This document shows, one piece after another, positions 27,639 through 35,596 of a DNA stretch of 57,266 nucleotides. A program made the translations under genes and the position numbers. This DNA comes from Streptomyces noursei (GTDB taxonomy: Bacteria > Actinomycetota > Actinomycetes > Streptomycetales > Streptomycetaceae), in contig NZ_LWBU01000376.1 in assembly GCF_001646665.1 (NCBI RefSeq), forward strand, positions 1 through 57,266, read 5' to 3'. The first letter of the stretch is position 1, and each line of letters opens with the position of its first letter. The notes beneath the pieces are model-generated. The model was given only the letters and a program-made list of their open reading frames with translations. It was not told the DNA's origin and ran no database searches.

Positions 27639-28826
27639 GTGAACGATTCCGTGGAGCCCGGTATGACGACCGGAGCCGTGGCGCGCCTGCTGGGCGTCTC
27701 GCCGGTGACGCTGCGGTCGTGGGACCGGAGATACGGCATAGGCCCGGCGGGCCGCCGGGACGGCGGCCACCGCCGGTGGCGCCCGGCCGACATTGCGGTG
27801 CTGCGGGAGATGTGCCGCCTCACCGCCGCGGGGCTCCCGCCCGCGGAGTCGGCCCGCGCCGCCCGCGAGCGGTACCACCCGGCGGACGGCGGGCCCGCCG
27901 CCGGACCCGAGCGGCACGGGGACGGGGACGGGAGCGGGGACGACGGGCCCGAGCGGCACGGGGTCGCGGACGGCGGGCCGGTCGCCGGACACGGGCGGGA
28001 CGGCGACTCGGGCGGTGTGTCCGGTACGGGCCGGAGGCGGCGCGGTGTGCGGGTGGGCGCGGCCGCCGGCGGTGACGGCGCCGTCCCCGAGCCGCCCGTC
28101 GGCGGTGGGGTGCCGCGGCCGCGGTCGGCGTCCCCGGCCGACGGGGTGACGGCGGCGGACGTCCGGCGGGAGTGCCGGGGTCTCGCGCGGGCCGCCGTCC
28201 GGCTGGACGCCCCGGCCGTCGACGAGTCGCTGAGCGCCCTGGTGGCGCGGTACGGGCCCGTCGTCGCCTGGGAGAAGGTGATGGTCCCGGTGCTGCACGC
28301 GGTGGGCCGCACATGGGAGACGTCCGGCGACCGGTACGTGGAGGTGGAGCACCTGCTGTCGTGGCACGTGTCGACGGCGCTGCGCCGGGTGGCGCCGCCG
28401 CCCGCGCGGTCGCCCGTGGGCGAGGCGTCGCCCGGGCCCGTCCTGCTGGCGTGCGTACCGGACGAGCAGCACTCGCTGGCGCTGGAGGCGCTGGCGGCCG
28501 GGCTGGGCGGGTCGGGCGTGCCGTACCGGATGCTGGGGGCCGCCGTGCCGGTGGAGGCCCTGGGCGCGGCGGTGCGCCGGACCGGACCGGCCGCGGTGGT
28601 GCTGTGGTCGCAGGCGCGGTCGACGGCGAACCTCCCGCTGGCGCGTGACGTGGCCGCCACCGGCTGGGGCGTGCGGGGGGCCAGGAACGCCCCGGCGGTG
28701 CTCACCGCCGGGCCGGGGTGGGCGGGACCGCGGCCGGCCGGGGTGCTGCGGCCGCTGTCGCTGCGCGAGGCGCTGTCCGCCCTGGCCGGGGTGTGCGGGC
28801 TCAGTCCAGGTCCCGCGCCCGCCTGA
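27639..28826 (+). CDS. litR: LitR, cobalamin-dependent MerR-type light-responsive repressor
   Basis: A 395-aa protein: MerR HTH (about residues 10-75, MTTGAVARLLGVSPVTLRSWDRR in pieces), an acidic Gly/Asp-rich linker (about 85-165), a helical B12-cap domain with W-ETSGDRYVEV-EH, and a Rossmann-type B12-binding domain with DEQHSLALE, where His is the expected lower ligand of cobalt. Proteins of the LitR/CarH type bind adenosylcobalamin in the dark and repress carotenoid genes; light breaks the Co-C bond. GTG 27639 is leaderless-compatible; ATG 27663 with GTGGAG is the alternative. The linker repeats GPERHG. The 3' end overlaps the photolyase gene by 26 bp. Confidence 0.87.
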   Translation: MNDSVEPGMTTGAVARLLGVSPVTLRSWDRRYGIGPAGRRDGGHRRWRPADIAVLREMCRLTAAGLPPAESARAARERYHPADGGPAAGPERHGDGDGSGDDGPERHGVADGGPVAGHGRDGDSGGVSGTGRRRRGVRVGAAAGGDGAVPEPPVGGGVPRPRSASPADGVTAADVRRECRGLARAAVRLDAPAVDESLSALVARYGPVVAWEKVMVPVLHAVGRTWETSGDRYVEVEHLLSWHVSTALRRVAPPPARSPVGEASPGPVLLACVPDEQHSLALEALAAGLGGSGVPYRMLGAAVPVEALGAAVRRTGPAAVVLWSQARSTANLPLARDVAATGWGVRGARNAPAVLTAGPGWAGPRPAGVLRPLSLREALSALAGVCGLSPGPAPA

Positions 28827-30174
28827 ACCGGGCGAGGGCCTCGCCGAGGTCGACGATCGGTTCCGGATAGTCGTACCGGGCGCGTTCGGCGGCCGGCAGC
28901 TTCCACGGCTCGTGGACGGCCGGGCCGCTCACGTCGGCGAGTTCGGGCACCCAGCGGCGTACGTAGGCGCCGTCGGGATCGTAGCGCCGGCCCTGGAGGA
29001 CCGGGTTGAGGACCCGGTTGGGGCGGGAGTCGGTGCCGGTTCCGGCCACCCACTGCCAGTTGAGCTGGTTGTTGGCGATGTCGCCGTCGACCAGCAGACC
29101 GAGGAAGTGGTCGGCGCCGATGCGCCAGTCGACGTAGAGCGTCTTGGCGAGGAAGCTCGCCGTGAGGAGCCTGCCCCGGTTGTGCATCCAGCCCTCGTGG
29201 GCGAGCTGCCGCATGGCGGCGTCGACGACCGGATAGCCCGTCATGCCCCGGCGCCACGCCTCGATGTCGTCCGCCGCGGTCCTCGCGGTGCGCCAGTGGT
29301 CGTGCCGGGTGCGGTAGTCCCGCGCGGAGGCGGCCGGGCGGGCGGCGAGCACCTGGCGGTGGAAGTCGCGCCAGCACAGTTGCCGGACGAAGGCCTCGGC
29401 GCCCGGCCCGCCCGCGCGCCGGGCCCGGTGGACGGCCTCGGTGGCCGAGACGGTGCCGAAGTGCAGGTGCGGCGAGAGCCGTGAGGTGGCGTCACCGGCG
29501 AGGTCGTCGTGGCGTTCCTCGTAGGCGCCGGCGCCGGCCCGCAGCCAGGCCGTCAGGCGCCTGCGCCCTTCCGTCTCGCCGCCCGCCGCCAGGCCGGGTG
29601 ACGTGCCGGCCACCTCCGTGCGGACGGGCAGCGGCTCGGAGTGCACGCCGTCGGGCACCGGTACCCGGCGCGGGGCGCCGAGGGGTTCGCGCAGCCGGTG
29701 CCCGGTCCAGCGCCGGTGGTAGGGGGTGAACACCGCGAAGTGGTCGGATCCGGCCGGGGTGAGCGTGCCGGGGTCCACCGCCGTGACCACGCCGTCGTGG
29801 ACGTACAGGCGCCGCCCGTCCGCCTCCAGCGCGGCCCGGAGGCGGTCCTCCCGGTGGCGGGCGTAGCGGGTGTGCTCGCCGGACATGTGGACCTCGTCCG
29901 CCCCGGACTGCGCGGCGACCGCGCAGGTCTCCCGCACCACGTCCCCGGAGCGGACGACGAGGCGTCCGCCCCGCCCGCGCAGGCCCTCGTCGAGGTCGCG
30001 GAGGCAGTCGGCGAGGAACGCCCGCCGGTTGGGCACCGCGAAGCCGGCCGCCTCGACGGCGCTGTCGCGGACGAAGAGCGGCACGACCTGCCGGCCGCCG
30101 CCCAGCGCGGCCCGCAGCGGCGGGTGGTCGTGGAGCCGGAGGTCGCCCGTGAAGAGCACGACGGAGACGCTCAT
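28801..30174 (-). CDS. phrB: Deoxyribodipyrimidine photolyase
   Basis: A 457-aa class I CPD photolyase. N-terminal antenna domain starts SVVLFTGDLRLHDHPPLRAAL (about 4-24). FAD-binding region includes TSRLSPHLHFGT, then GYPVVDAAMRQLAHEGWMHNR and IANNQLNWQWVAGTGTDSRP, which are near-invariant. It repairs UV-made pyrimidine dimers with blue light. ATG 30174 overlaps the stop of the upstream SDR gene (ATGA), so the two are co-transcribed. Its position in the lit/crt locus couples repair with light-induced pigment. Confidence 0.95.
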   Translation of the reverse strand: MSVSVVLFTGDLRLHDHPPLRAALGGGRQVVPLFVRDSAVEAAGFAVPNRRAFLADCLRDLDEGLRGRGGRLVVRSGDVVRETCAVAAQSGADEVHMSGEHTRYARHREDRLRAALEADGRRLYVHDGVVTAVDPGTLTPAGSDHFAVFTPYHRRWTGHRLREPLGAPRRVPVPDGVHSEPLPVRTEVAGTSPGLAAGGETEGRRRLTAWLRAGAGAYEERHDDLAGDATSRLSPHLHFGTVSATEAVHRARRAGGPGAEAFVRQLCWRDFHRQVLAARPAASARDYRTRHDHWRTARTAADDIEAWRRGMTGYPVVDAAMRQLAHEGWMHNRGRLLTASFLAKTLYVDWRIGADHFLGLLVDGDIANNQLNWQWVAGTGTDSRPNRVLNPVLQGRRYDPDGAYVRRWVPELADVSGPAVHEPWKLPAAERARYDYPEPIVDLGEALARFRRARDLD

Positions 30175-31703
30175 GCCGCCGCTCCGGTCCGCCGGCCGGA
30201 GCCCGGCCGGGCCCGCTCCTCGTTCTGCGCCGCGCGGGTGATGTTGCGGGCCATCCCCCCGAAGACGATCGCGTGGAACGGGGACACGCTCCACCAGTAG
30301 GCGTGACCGACGAGGCCGCGCGGGTGGAACAGGGCGCGCTGGCGGTAGCGGCTGCGGCCCTCGCCGTCCTCCTCGGCATACATCTCCAGCCAGGCCAGGC
30401 CCGGCAGCCGCATCTCGGCACGCAGCCGCAGCAGCCTGCCCCGCTGGATCTCCTCGACGCGCCAGAAGTCCAGGGAGTCGCCCACCCGGAGGCGGTGGGC
30501 GTCGCGGCGTCCGCGGCGCAGTCCGACGCCGCCGAGGAGCCGGTCGAGCCAGCCGCGCACCGCCCAGGCGAGGGGGAAGGAGTACCAGCCGTTCTCGCCG
30601 CCGATGCCCTCGATGACCCGCCACAGGGCCTCGGCCGAGGCGTCGACCCGCCGGTCGCGCCGGTCGGTGTAGAGGCTTCCGCCCGCCCAGTCGGGGTCGG
30701 TCGGCAGCGGGTCGCTGGGCGCGCCGGGCACCGACGCCGAGGACCACCGGGTGGTGACCTGGGCCTCGCGGACCCGCCGCAGGGCGAGGGCGAGCGCCTC
30801 GTCGCAGCCGATGGGGTGGCCGGGCGGGTCGGGGACGTGGTCGGCGATGTCGTGTTCGCGGCACACAACCTCGTACCGCAGCGACTCGGCGAGCGGCCGG
30901 GCGATGGCGGGCGGCACGGGGGTGACGAGGCCGACCCAGTGGCTCGACAGGTTCGGGGTGAGGACGGGCACCGGCAGGATGACCCGGCGGGGCAGGCCGG
31001 CCACGGTGGCGTACTGACGCATCAGGTCGCGGTAGGTGAGGATGTCGGGGCCGCCGATGTCGAACGTGCGGTTCACGTCGGGGGGCATGCCGGCGCTGCC
31101 GACGAGGTAGCGCAGGACGTCCCGCACGGCGATGGGCTGGATGCGGGTGCGGACCCAGCTGGGCGTGATCATGACGGGGAGGCGCTCGGTGAGGTAACGG
31201 AGCATCTCGAAGGAGGCGGAGCCGGACCCGAGGACGACGGCGGCGCGCAGCACGGTGGTGGGCACGCCGGAGTCGAGCAGGATCCGGCCGACCTCCGCGC
31301 GTGAACGCAGGTGCGGGGAGAGTTCGCTCTCCGGGACGCTCTCCGGGGTGAGGCCACCGAGGTACACGATGCGTCGTACGCCCGCCTCCCGGGCGCGGCG
31401 GCCGAAGATCCGGGCCGCCGTGCGGTCGGTCTCCTCGAAACCCCGCCCGCTGCCGAGGGCGTGGACGAGGTAGTACGCGACGTCCACGCCCTGCATCGCG
31501 GCCCGTACCGACTCCTCGTCGGTGACGTCGCCCTTCGCCACCTCGACCCGGTCGGCCCAGGGGAGGTCGCGGAGCTTGCCGGGTGAGCGCGCCAGGCAGC
31601 GGACGCGGTGGCCGGCGGCCAGCAGTTCGGGGACGAGCCGCCCGCCGATGTAACCGCTGGCACCGGTGACCAGGCACAGACCGGTGCCGTTCGGGTGGGT
31701 CAT
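30171..31703 (-). CDS. litQ: NAD(P)-dependent SDR with DUF2867, LitQ-like
   Basis: A 510-aa protein with an N-terminal Rossmann domain (VTGASGYIGGRL at about 11-22; GDVTDEESVRAAMQGVDVAYYLVH) of the atypical SDR type, and a C-terminal DUF2867 region with FWRVEEIQRGRLLRLRAEMRLPG, then YRQRALFHPRGLVGHAYWW. The architecture and place in the locus fit the oxidoreductase LitQ of S. coelicolor. It may alter a lipid or carotenoid, or serve the photolyase partner encoded downstream; no substrate is known. Symbol by synteny only. Confidence 0.85.
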   Translation of the reverse strand: MTHPNGTGLCLVTGASGYIGGRLVPELLAAGHRVRCLARSPGKLRDLPWADRVEVAKGDVTDEESVRAAMQGVDVAYYLVHALGSGRGFEETDRTAARIFGRRAREAGVRRIVYLGGLTPESVPESELSPHLRSRAEVGRILLDSGVPTTVLRAAVVLGSGSASFEMLRYLTERLPVMITPSWVRTRIQPIAVRDVLRYLVGSAGMPPDVNRTFDIGGPDILTYRDLMRQYATVAGLPRRVILPVPVLTPNLSSHWVGLVTPVPPAIARPLAESLRYEVVCREHDIADHVPDPPGHPIGCDEALALALRRVREAQVTTRWSSASVPGAPSDPLPTDPDWAGGSLYTDRRDRRVDASAEALWRVIEGIGGENGWYSFPLAWAVRGWLDRLLGGVGLRRGRRDAHRLRVGDSLDFWRVEEIQRGRLLRLRAEMRLPGLAWLEMYAEEDGEGRSRYRQRALFHPRGLVGHAYWWSVSPFHAIVFGGMARNITRAAQNEERARPGSGRRTGAAA

Positions 31704-32014
31704 GGGGGCTCCTTGCCGGACGGTCCTGTCATTTCCACGTTCCCCCTTGTCCGTTCCTTCCGCCCGGCGGCCACGTCCGGATGCGCGTCACCGGTACGCG
31801 CACCGGCGGGCCGGGAGGGACGGGCGGCGGGTGGGCCCCGGACGGAAGCGTCCGGAAGGCGGGGCGTTCCGGGCGGTGATCCACTGCGGGTACGGCTGTC
31901 GCGGGGCCGCGTCGCGCGACAGCCGTACCTCCGGTCGTGCGCCGGGTGCATCCGGAGCGCGTACCGGCGGCGAAGAGTCGTCGACGGTGCCGTAGACGCG
32001 TGAGGGGATGCCGG
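31704..32014. promoter_or_regulatory. Divergent litQ / crtI control region
   Basis: A 311-bp gap without a gene. It contains TCCGGATGC (31776-31784) and GCATCCGGA (31948-31956), the same motif facing litQ and crtI respectively; TGCGCGT-N7-ACGCGCA (31782-31802); and a perfect 15-bp inverted repeat GGTACGGCTGTCGCG / CGCGACAGCCGTACC at 31889-31903 and 31915-31929. The last could be a strong operator or a stem-loop in a leader. LitR and LitS are the obvious candidate regulators. Confidence 0.6.
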
Positions 32015-33523
32015 ATGAGGACCGTGCCGGGACGTACGGACCACGTGGTGGTCGTCGGTGCGGGATTGGCGGGGCTGTCGGCGGCCCTGCACCTGCTGGG
32101 GGCGGGGCGCCGGGTCACGGTCGTGGAGCGCTTCGCGGTGCCGGGCGGGCGGGCCGGCCTGGAGACGCGGGGCGGCTACCGCATGGACACCGGCCCGACC
32201 GTGCTGACGATGCCGGACCTGCTGGAGGAGGCGTTCGCGGCCGTCGGCTCCCGCATGGCCGACCGGCTCGACCTGGTGCCCCTGCACCCGGCGTACCGGG
32301 CGCGGTTCGCCGACGGGGCGACGCTGGACGTGCACACCGGCGCGGACGCGATGGCCGCCGAGGTGGAGCGGTTCGCCGGGAGCCGGGAGGCCCTCGGCTA
32401 CCGGCGGCTGCGGGAGTGGCTGGAGCAGTTGTACCGGGCGCAGATGCGCCGGTTCATCGACGTGAACTTCGACTCGCCGTTCCAGCTGTTCGGCCCGGAC
32501 CTGGCGCGGCTCGCCGCCCTGGGCGGCTTCGGGCGGCTGGAGGGCCGGATCGGCCGGTTCCTGTCGGACGAGCGGCTGCGCCGGGTGTTCTCCTTCCAGG
32601 CCCTGTACGCGGGTGTGCCGCCGGCGCGCGCACTGGCCGCGTACGCCGTGATCGCCTACATGGACACGGTGGCCGGGGTGTACTTCCCCCGGGGCGGCAT
32701 GCACGCCGTGCCGCGGGCGCTGGCGGACGCGGCGGCCGAGGCGGGCGGGGTGTTCCGGTACGGCGAGACGGTCACCCGTCTGGAGCGGTCCGGGGACCGG
32801 GTCACGGCCGTGGTCACCGACCGGGACCGGATCCCGTGCGACGCGGTGGTCCTCACCGCCGACCTGCCGGGCGCCTACCGGCTGCTGGGGCGCCGCCCGA
32901 GCCGGCCGCTGCGGCTGCGCCACTCCCCCTCCGCCGTGGTGCTGCACCTGGGCACGGACCGGGCCTGGCCGGAACTGGGCCACCACACCCTGTCGTTCGG
33001 CAGGGCCTGGGCCCGCACGTTCGGCGAGATCACCCGCGAGGGCCGGCTGATGTCGGACCCGTCCCTGCTCATCACCAGCCCCACCGCCACCGACCCGTCC
33101 CTGGCGCCGCCGGGCCGGCACCTGCACTACGTGCTGGCGCCGTGCCCCAACACCGACATCGGCCCCGGCGCCCGCGAATGGCGTGACCTGGGGCCCCGCT
33201 ACCGCGCCGGACTCCTCACCGAGCTGGAGCGCCGGGGCCTGCCCGGGCTCGCCGACTCCGTCGAGGAGGAACTACTGGTCACCCCGGCCGACTGGACGGG
33301 CTGGGGGCACGCGGCGGGCACGCCGTTCTCCGCCGCCCACACCTTCGCGCAGACCGGCCCGTTCCGGCCGCGCAACCTCGTCCGGGGCACCCGCAACGCG
33401 GTGCTCGCCGGGTGCGGCACCACGCCGGGCGTGGGGGTGCCCACCGTACTGCTGTCCGGAAAGCTCGCCGCCGCCCGCATCACCGGCGCGCGGCACCAGG
33501 GGAGGTCGTATGACGGTCCGTGA
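32015..33523 (+). CDS. crtI: Phytoene desaturase
   Basis: A 502-aa FAD enzyme that converts phytoene to lycopene. N-terminal dinucleotide fold VVVGAGLAGLSAALHLLGAGRRVTVVE (about 12-38), followed by PGGRAGLETRGGYRMDTGPTVL. The C-terminal FAD motif is NAVLAGCGTTPGVGVPTVLLSGKLAA. Length fits the CrtI family. ATG 32015 has GAGGGG at 8 nt; the end overlaps crtB by 14 bp. First gene of the crtI-crtB-DUF5914 operon. In known streptomycete loci crtE precedes crtI; here it does not. Confidence 0.94.
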   Translation: MRTVPGRTDHVVVVGAGLAGLSAALHLLGAGRRVTVVERFAVPGGRAGLETRGGYRMDTGPTVLTMPDLLEEAFAAVGSRMADRLDLVPLHPAYRARFADGATLDVHTGADAMAAEVERFAGSREALGYRRLREWLEQLYRAQMRRFIDVNFDSPFQLFGPDLARLAALGGFGRLEGRIGRFLSDERLRRVFSFQALYAGVPPARALAAYAVIAYMDTVAGVYFPRGGMHAVPRALADAAAEAGGVFRYGETVTRLERSGDRVTAVVTDRDRIPCDAVVLTADLPGAYRLLGRRPSRPLRLRHSPSAVVLHLGTDRAWPELGHHTLSFGRAWARTFGEITREGRLMSDPSLLITSPTATDPSLAPPGRHLHYVLAPCPNTDIGPGAREWRDLGPRYRAGLLTELERRGLPGLADSVEEELLVTPADWTGWGHAAGTPFSAAHTFAQTGPFRPRNLVRGTRNAVLAGCGTTPGVGVPTVLLSGKLAAARITGARHQGRSYDGP

Positions 33524-34463
33524 ACTCGACGCGGCGGGGATCACCGACCCCGGCCTGCGCGTCGCCTACAGCCGCTCGCGTCACCTGAACGCGCGGTACG
33601 GCAGGACGTACTTCCTGGCCACCCGGCTGCTGCCGCCCGAACGGCGCCCGGCCGTGCACGCGCTGTACGGCTTCGCGCGGCGGGCCGACGACATCGTCGA
33701 CGACCTCGGCGACACGGCCACGACCGCCGAACGCTCCGCCGCCCTGCGGGCGCTGGAGGAACGGCTGGACGCGGCGCTGGCCGGGGCGCCGGTGTCGGAG
33801 CCCGTGGTCCGGGCGCTCGCGCACACCGCCGACGCGTACGCCATCGACCCGTCCCTCTTCCGGGACTTCCTGGTGTCCATGCGCGCGGACCTGGAGGTCA
33901 CCGACTACGCCACCTACGAGGACCTGCGCGCCTACATGCACGGATCGGCCGCCGTCATCGGGCTCCAGATGCTCCCGGTGCTCGGCACGGTGGTGCCCCC
34001 CGAGGAGGCGGCCCCGCACGCCGCGGCGCTGGGCGTGGCGTTCCAGCTGACCAACTTCGTCCGTGACGTGGGCGAGGACCTGGACCGGGGCAGGGTCTAC
34101 CTCCCGGCCGACCTGCTGGCGGCGCACGGCGCGCACCGGGACCTGCTGCTGTGGAGCCGGCGCACCGGGCGCCGCGACCGCAGGATCGTCTCCGCACTGG
34201 CGGCCGCCGCGGCCCTCACCCGCGACGTGTACCGGGAGGCGGCACCGGGCCTGGCCATGCTGAACCCGGTGGCCCGGCCGTGCATCGGTGCGGCGTTCGT
34301 GCTGTACGGCGAGATCCTGGACGCGGTGCGGCGGGACGGCTGGTCCTCGGTGCACCGGCGCTCGGTGGTGCCCCGGCGGCGGCGGGCCGCGGTCGCGGCC
34401 GCCGGCGTGGCGCGGGTGACGGCCGCCCGGGTCGGCGCGGCCATGCGCAAGGGGGCGGCATGA
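33510..34463 (+). CDS. crtB: Phytoene synthase
   Basis: A 317-aa squalene/phytoene synthase that joins two GGPP molecules into phytoene. First Asp-rich motif RRADDIVDD (58-66), second FVRDVGEDLDRGRVYLP near residue 190; both hold the Mg-binding Asp residues. ATG 33510 sits behind GGGGAGG within the crtI end. Coupled to the Rieske gene by ATGA. Confidence 0.95.
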   Translation: MTVRELDAAGITDPGLRVAYSRSRHLNARYGRTYFLATRLLPPERRPAVHALYGFARRADDIVDDLGDTATTAERSAALRALEERLDAALAGAPVSEPVVRALAHTADAYAIDPSLFRDFLVSMRADLEVTDYATYEDLRAYMHGSAAVIGLQMLPVLGTVVPPEEAAPHAAALGVAFQLTNFVRDVGEDLDRGRVYLPADLLAAHGAHRDLLLWSRRTGRRDRRIVSALAAAAALTRDVYREAAPGLAMLNPVARPCIGAAFVLYGEILDAVRRDGWSSVHRRSVVPRRRRAAVAAAGVARVTAARVGAAMRKGAA

Positions 34464-35458
34464 GCGCGAGGACGCCCCGCAGGGGCCGGTTCCCGCTCGC
34501 GCTGCGCGGGTCGTCCGTCGCCTGGGAGCGGCAGCGGCCCACCTGGCGCGAGGCGCGCCCCGGGCTGATCGCCGACGCCCTGAAGCGGGCCACCGCCCGC
34601 CCGTCCGGCAACTGGTACGTGCTGTGCGCCGCCCGGGACCTGGTGGCGGACCGGCCCCGGGGGCTCACGGTGGCCGGCGAGGAGGTGGTGGTCTGGCGCG
34701 GCGCGGACGGCCGGGTGCACGCCGGTCCCGGCGCGTGCCCGCACCTCGGGGCGCCGCTGGCGCAGAGCCGGGTGCGGTGCGGGACGCTGGTGTGCCACTG
34801 GCACGGACTGGCGCTGGACGGCGGCCCGTTCGCCGGCTGGGAGCCCTTCCCGGCGTACGACGACGGGGTGCTCGTGTGGGTGCGGCTGGACCGCAGCGGC
34901 GGCGAGGAGCCGACGGAGCGGCCCGCGGTGCCGGTGCGCCCGGACCCGGCGGGGGCGGTCGCGGCGGTCTGGTCGGGCGTGGGGGTCTGCGAACCGGAGG
35001 ACGTCGTGGCGAACCGGCTCGATCCGTGGCACGGCGCCTGGTTCCACCCGTACTCGTTCGTCGACCTGACGGTGCTCGACGCCGACGCGGAGGCGGACTG
35101 CTTCCTGGTGGACGTCTCGTTCCGGCTGGCCGGCCGGGTGGTGGTGCCGGTGCGGGCGCGGTTCACCGCCCCGGGACCGAGGACGGTGGTGATGGAGATC
35201 GTGGAGGGCGAGGGGCTCGGCTCGGTCGTCGAGACGCACGCCACGCCGCTCGGGCAGGACGACCGCGGCCGCCCGCGGACCAGGGTGGTGGAAGCGGTGG
35301 TCGCCGCCTCCGACCGGCCGGGCTTCGGTGTCGCGCGGGCCGCCGCGCCCCTGGTGCGGCCGCTGATGAGGGCGGCGGCGGGCCGGCTGTGGCGCGACGA
35401 CCTGGCGTACGCCGAGCGGCGCTGGGAACTGCGCTCGGAGGGCCGCTTCCCGGGCTGA
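34460..35458 (+). CDS. Rieske 2Fe-2S / DUF5914 oxygenase-like protein
   Basis: A 332-aa protein. Rieske motif: C93-P-H95-LGAP ... C112-H-W-H115-G, all four ligands present. The remainder is DUF5914, with DVVANRLDPWHGAWFHPYSF, where D and two H residues could bind the mononuclear iron. It is in an operon with crtI and crtB, so it probably oxygenates a carotenoid or an intermediate. This gene takes the place occupied by crtV/crtT methyltransferase genes in better-known loci. Reaction not established. Confidence 0.87.
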   Translation: MSARTPRRGRFPLALRGSSVAWERQRPTWREARPGLIADALKRATARPSGNWYVLCAARDLVADRPRGLTVAGEEVVVWRGADGRVHAGPGACPHLGAPLAQSRVRCGTLVCHWHGLALDGGPFAGWEPFPAYDDGVLVWVRLDRSGGEEPTERPAVPVRPDPAGAVAAVWSGVGVCEPEDVVANRLDPWHGAWFHPYSFVDLTVLDADAEADCFLVDVSFRLAGRVVVPVRARFTAPGPRTVVMEIVEGEGLGSVVETHATPLGQDDRGRPRTRVVEAVVAASDRPGFGVARAAAPLVRPLMRAAAGRLWRDDLAYAERRWELRSEGRFPG

Positions 35459-35461
35459 ACC

Positions 35462-35515
35462 GCCCGCGCCCGCGCGCCCCGTGGGTCGCCGCCCGCGGGG
35501 CGCGCGGGCGCGGGC
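35462..35515. terminator. 20-bp perfect stem between convergent crt operons
   Basis: GCCCGCGCCCGCGCGCCCCG (35462-35481) pairs exactly with 35496-35515 around a 14-nt loop. It starts 3 bp after the Rieske gene stop and faces the end of crtU, so it should terminate in at least the forward direction. Confidence 0.75.
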
Positions 35516-35530
35516 ACCGGCCACGGGGGC

Positions 35531-35576
35531 GGGCCGGGCAGGTGGGCCGGGCAGGTGGGGCGAGCAGGTGGGCAGG
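35531..35576. repeat. Three 13-bp tandem repeats between crt operons
   Basis: GGGCCGGGCAGGT occurs twice perfectly (35531-35543, 35544-35556), once with two changes (35557-35569), and once truncated. Located just after the crtU stop in the convergent gap; function unknown. Confidence 0.6.
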
Positions 35577-35596
35577 CCCCGCACGCCGCCCGTGCG

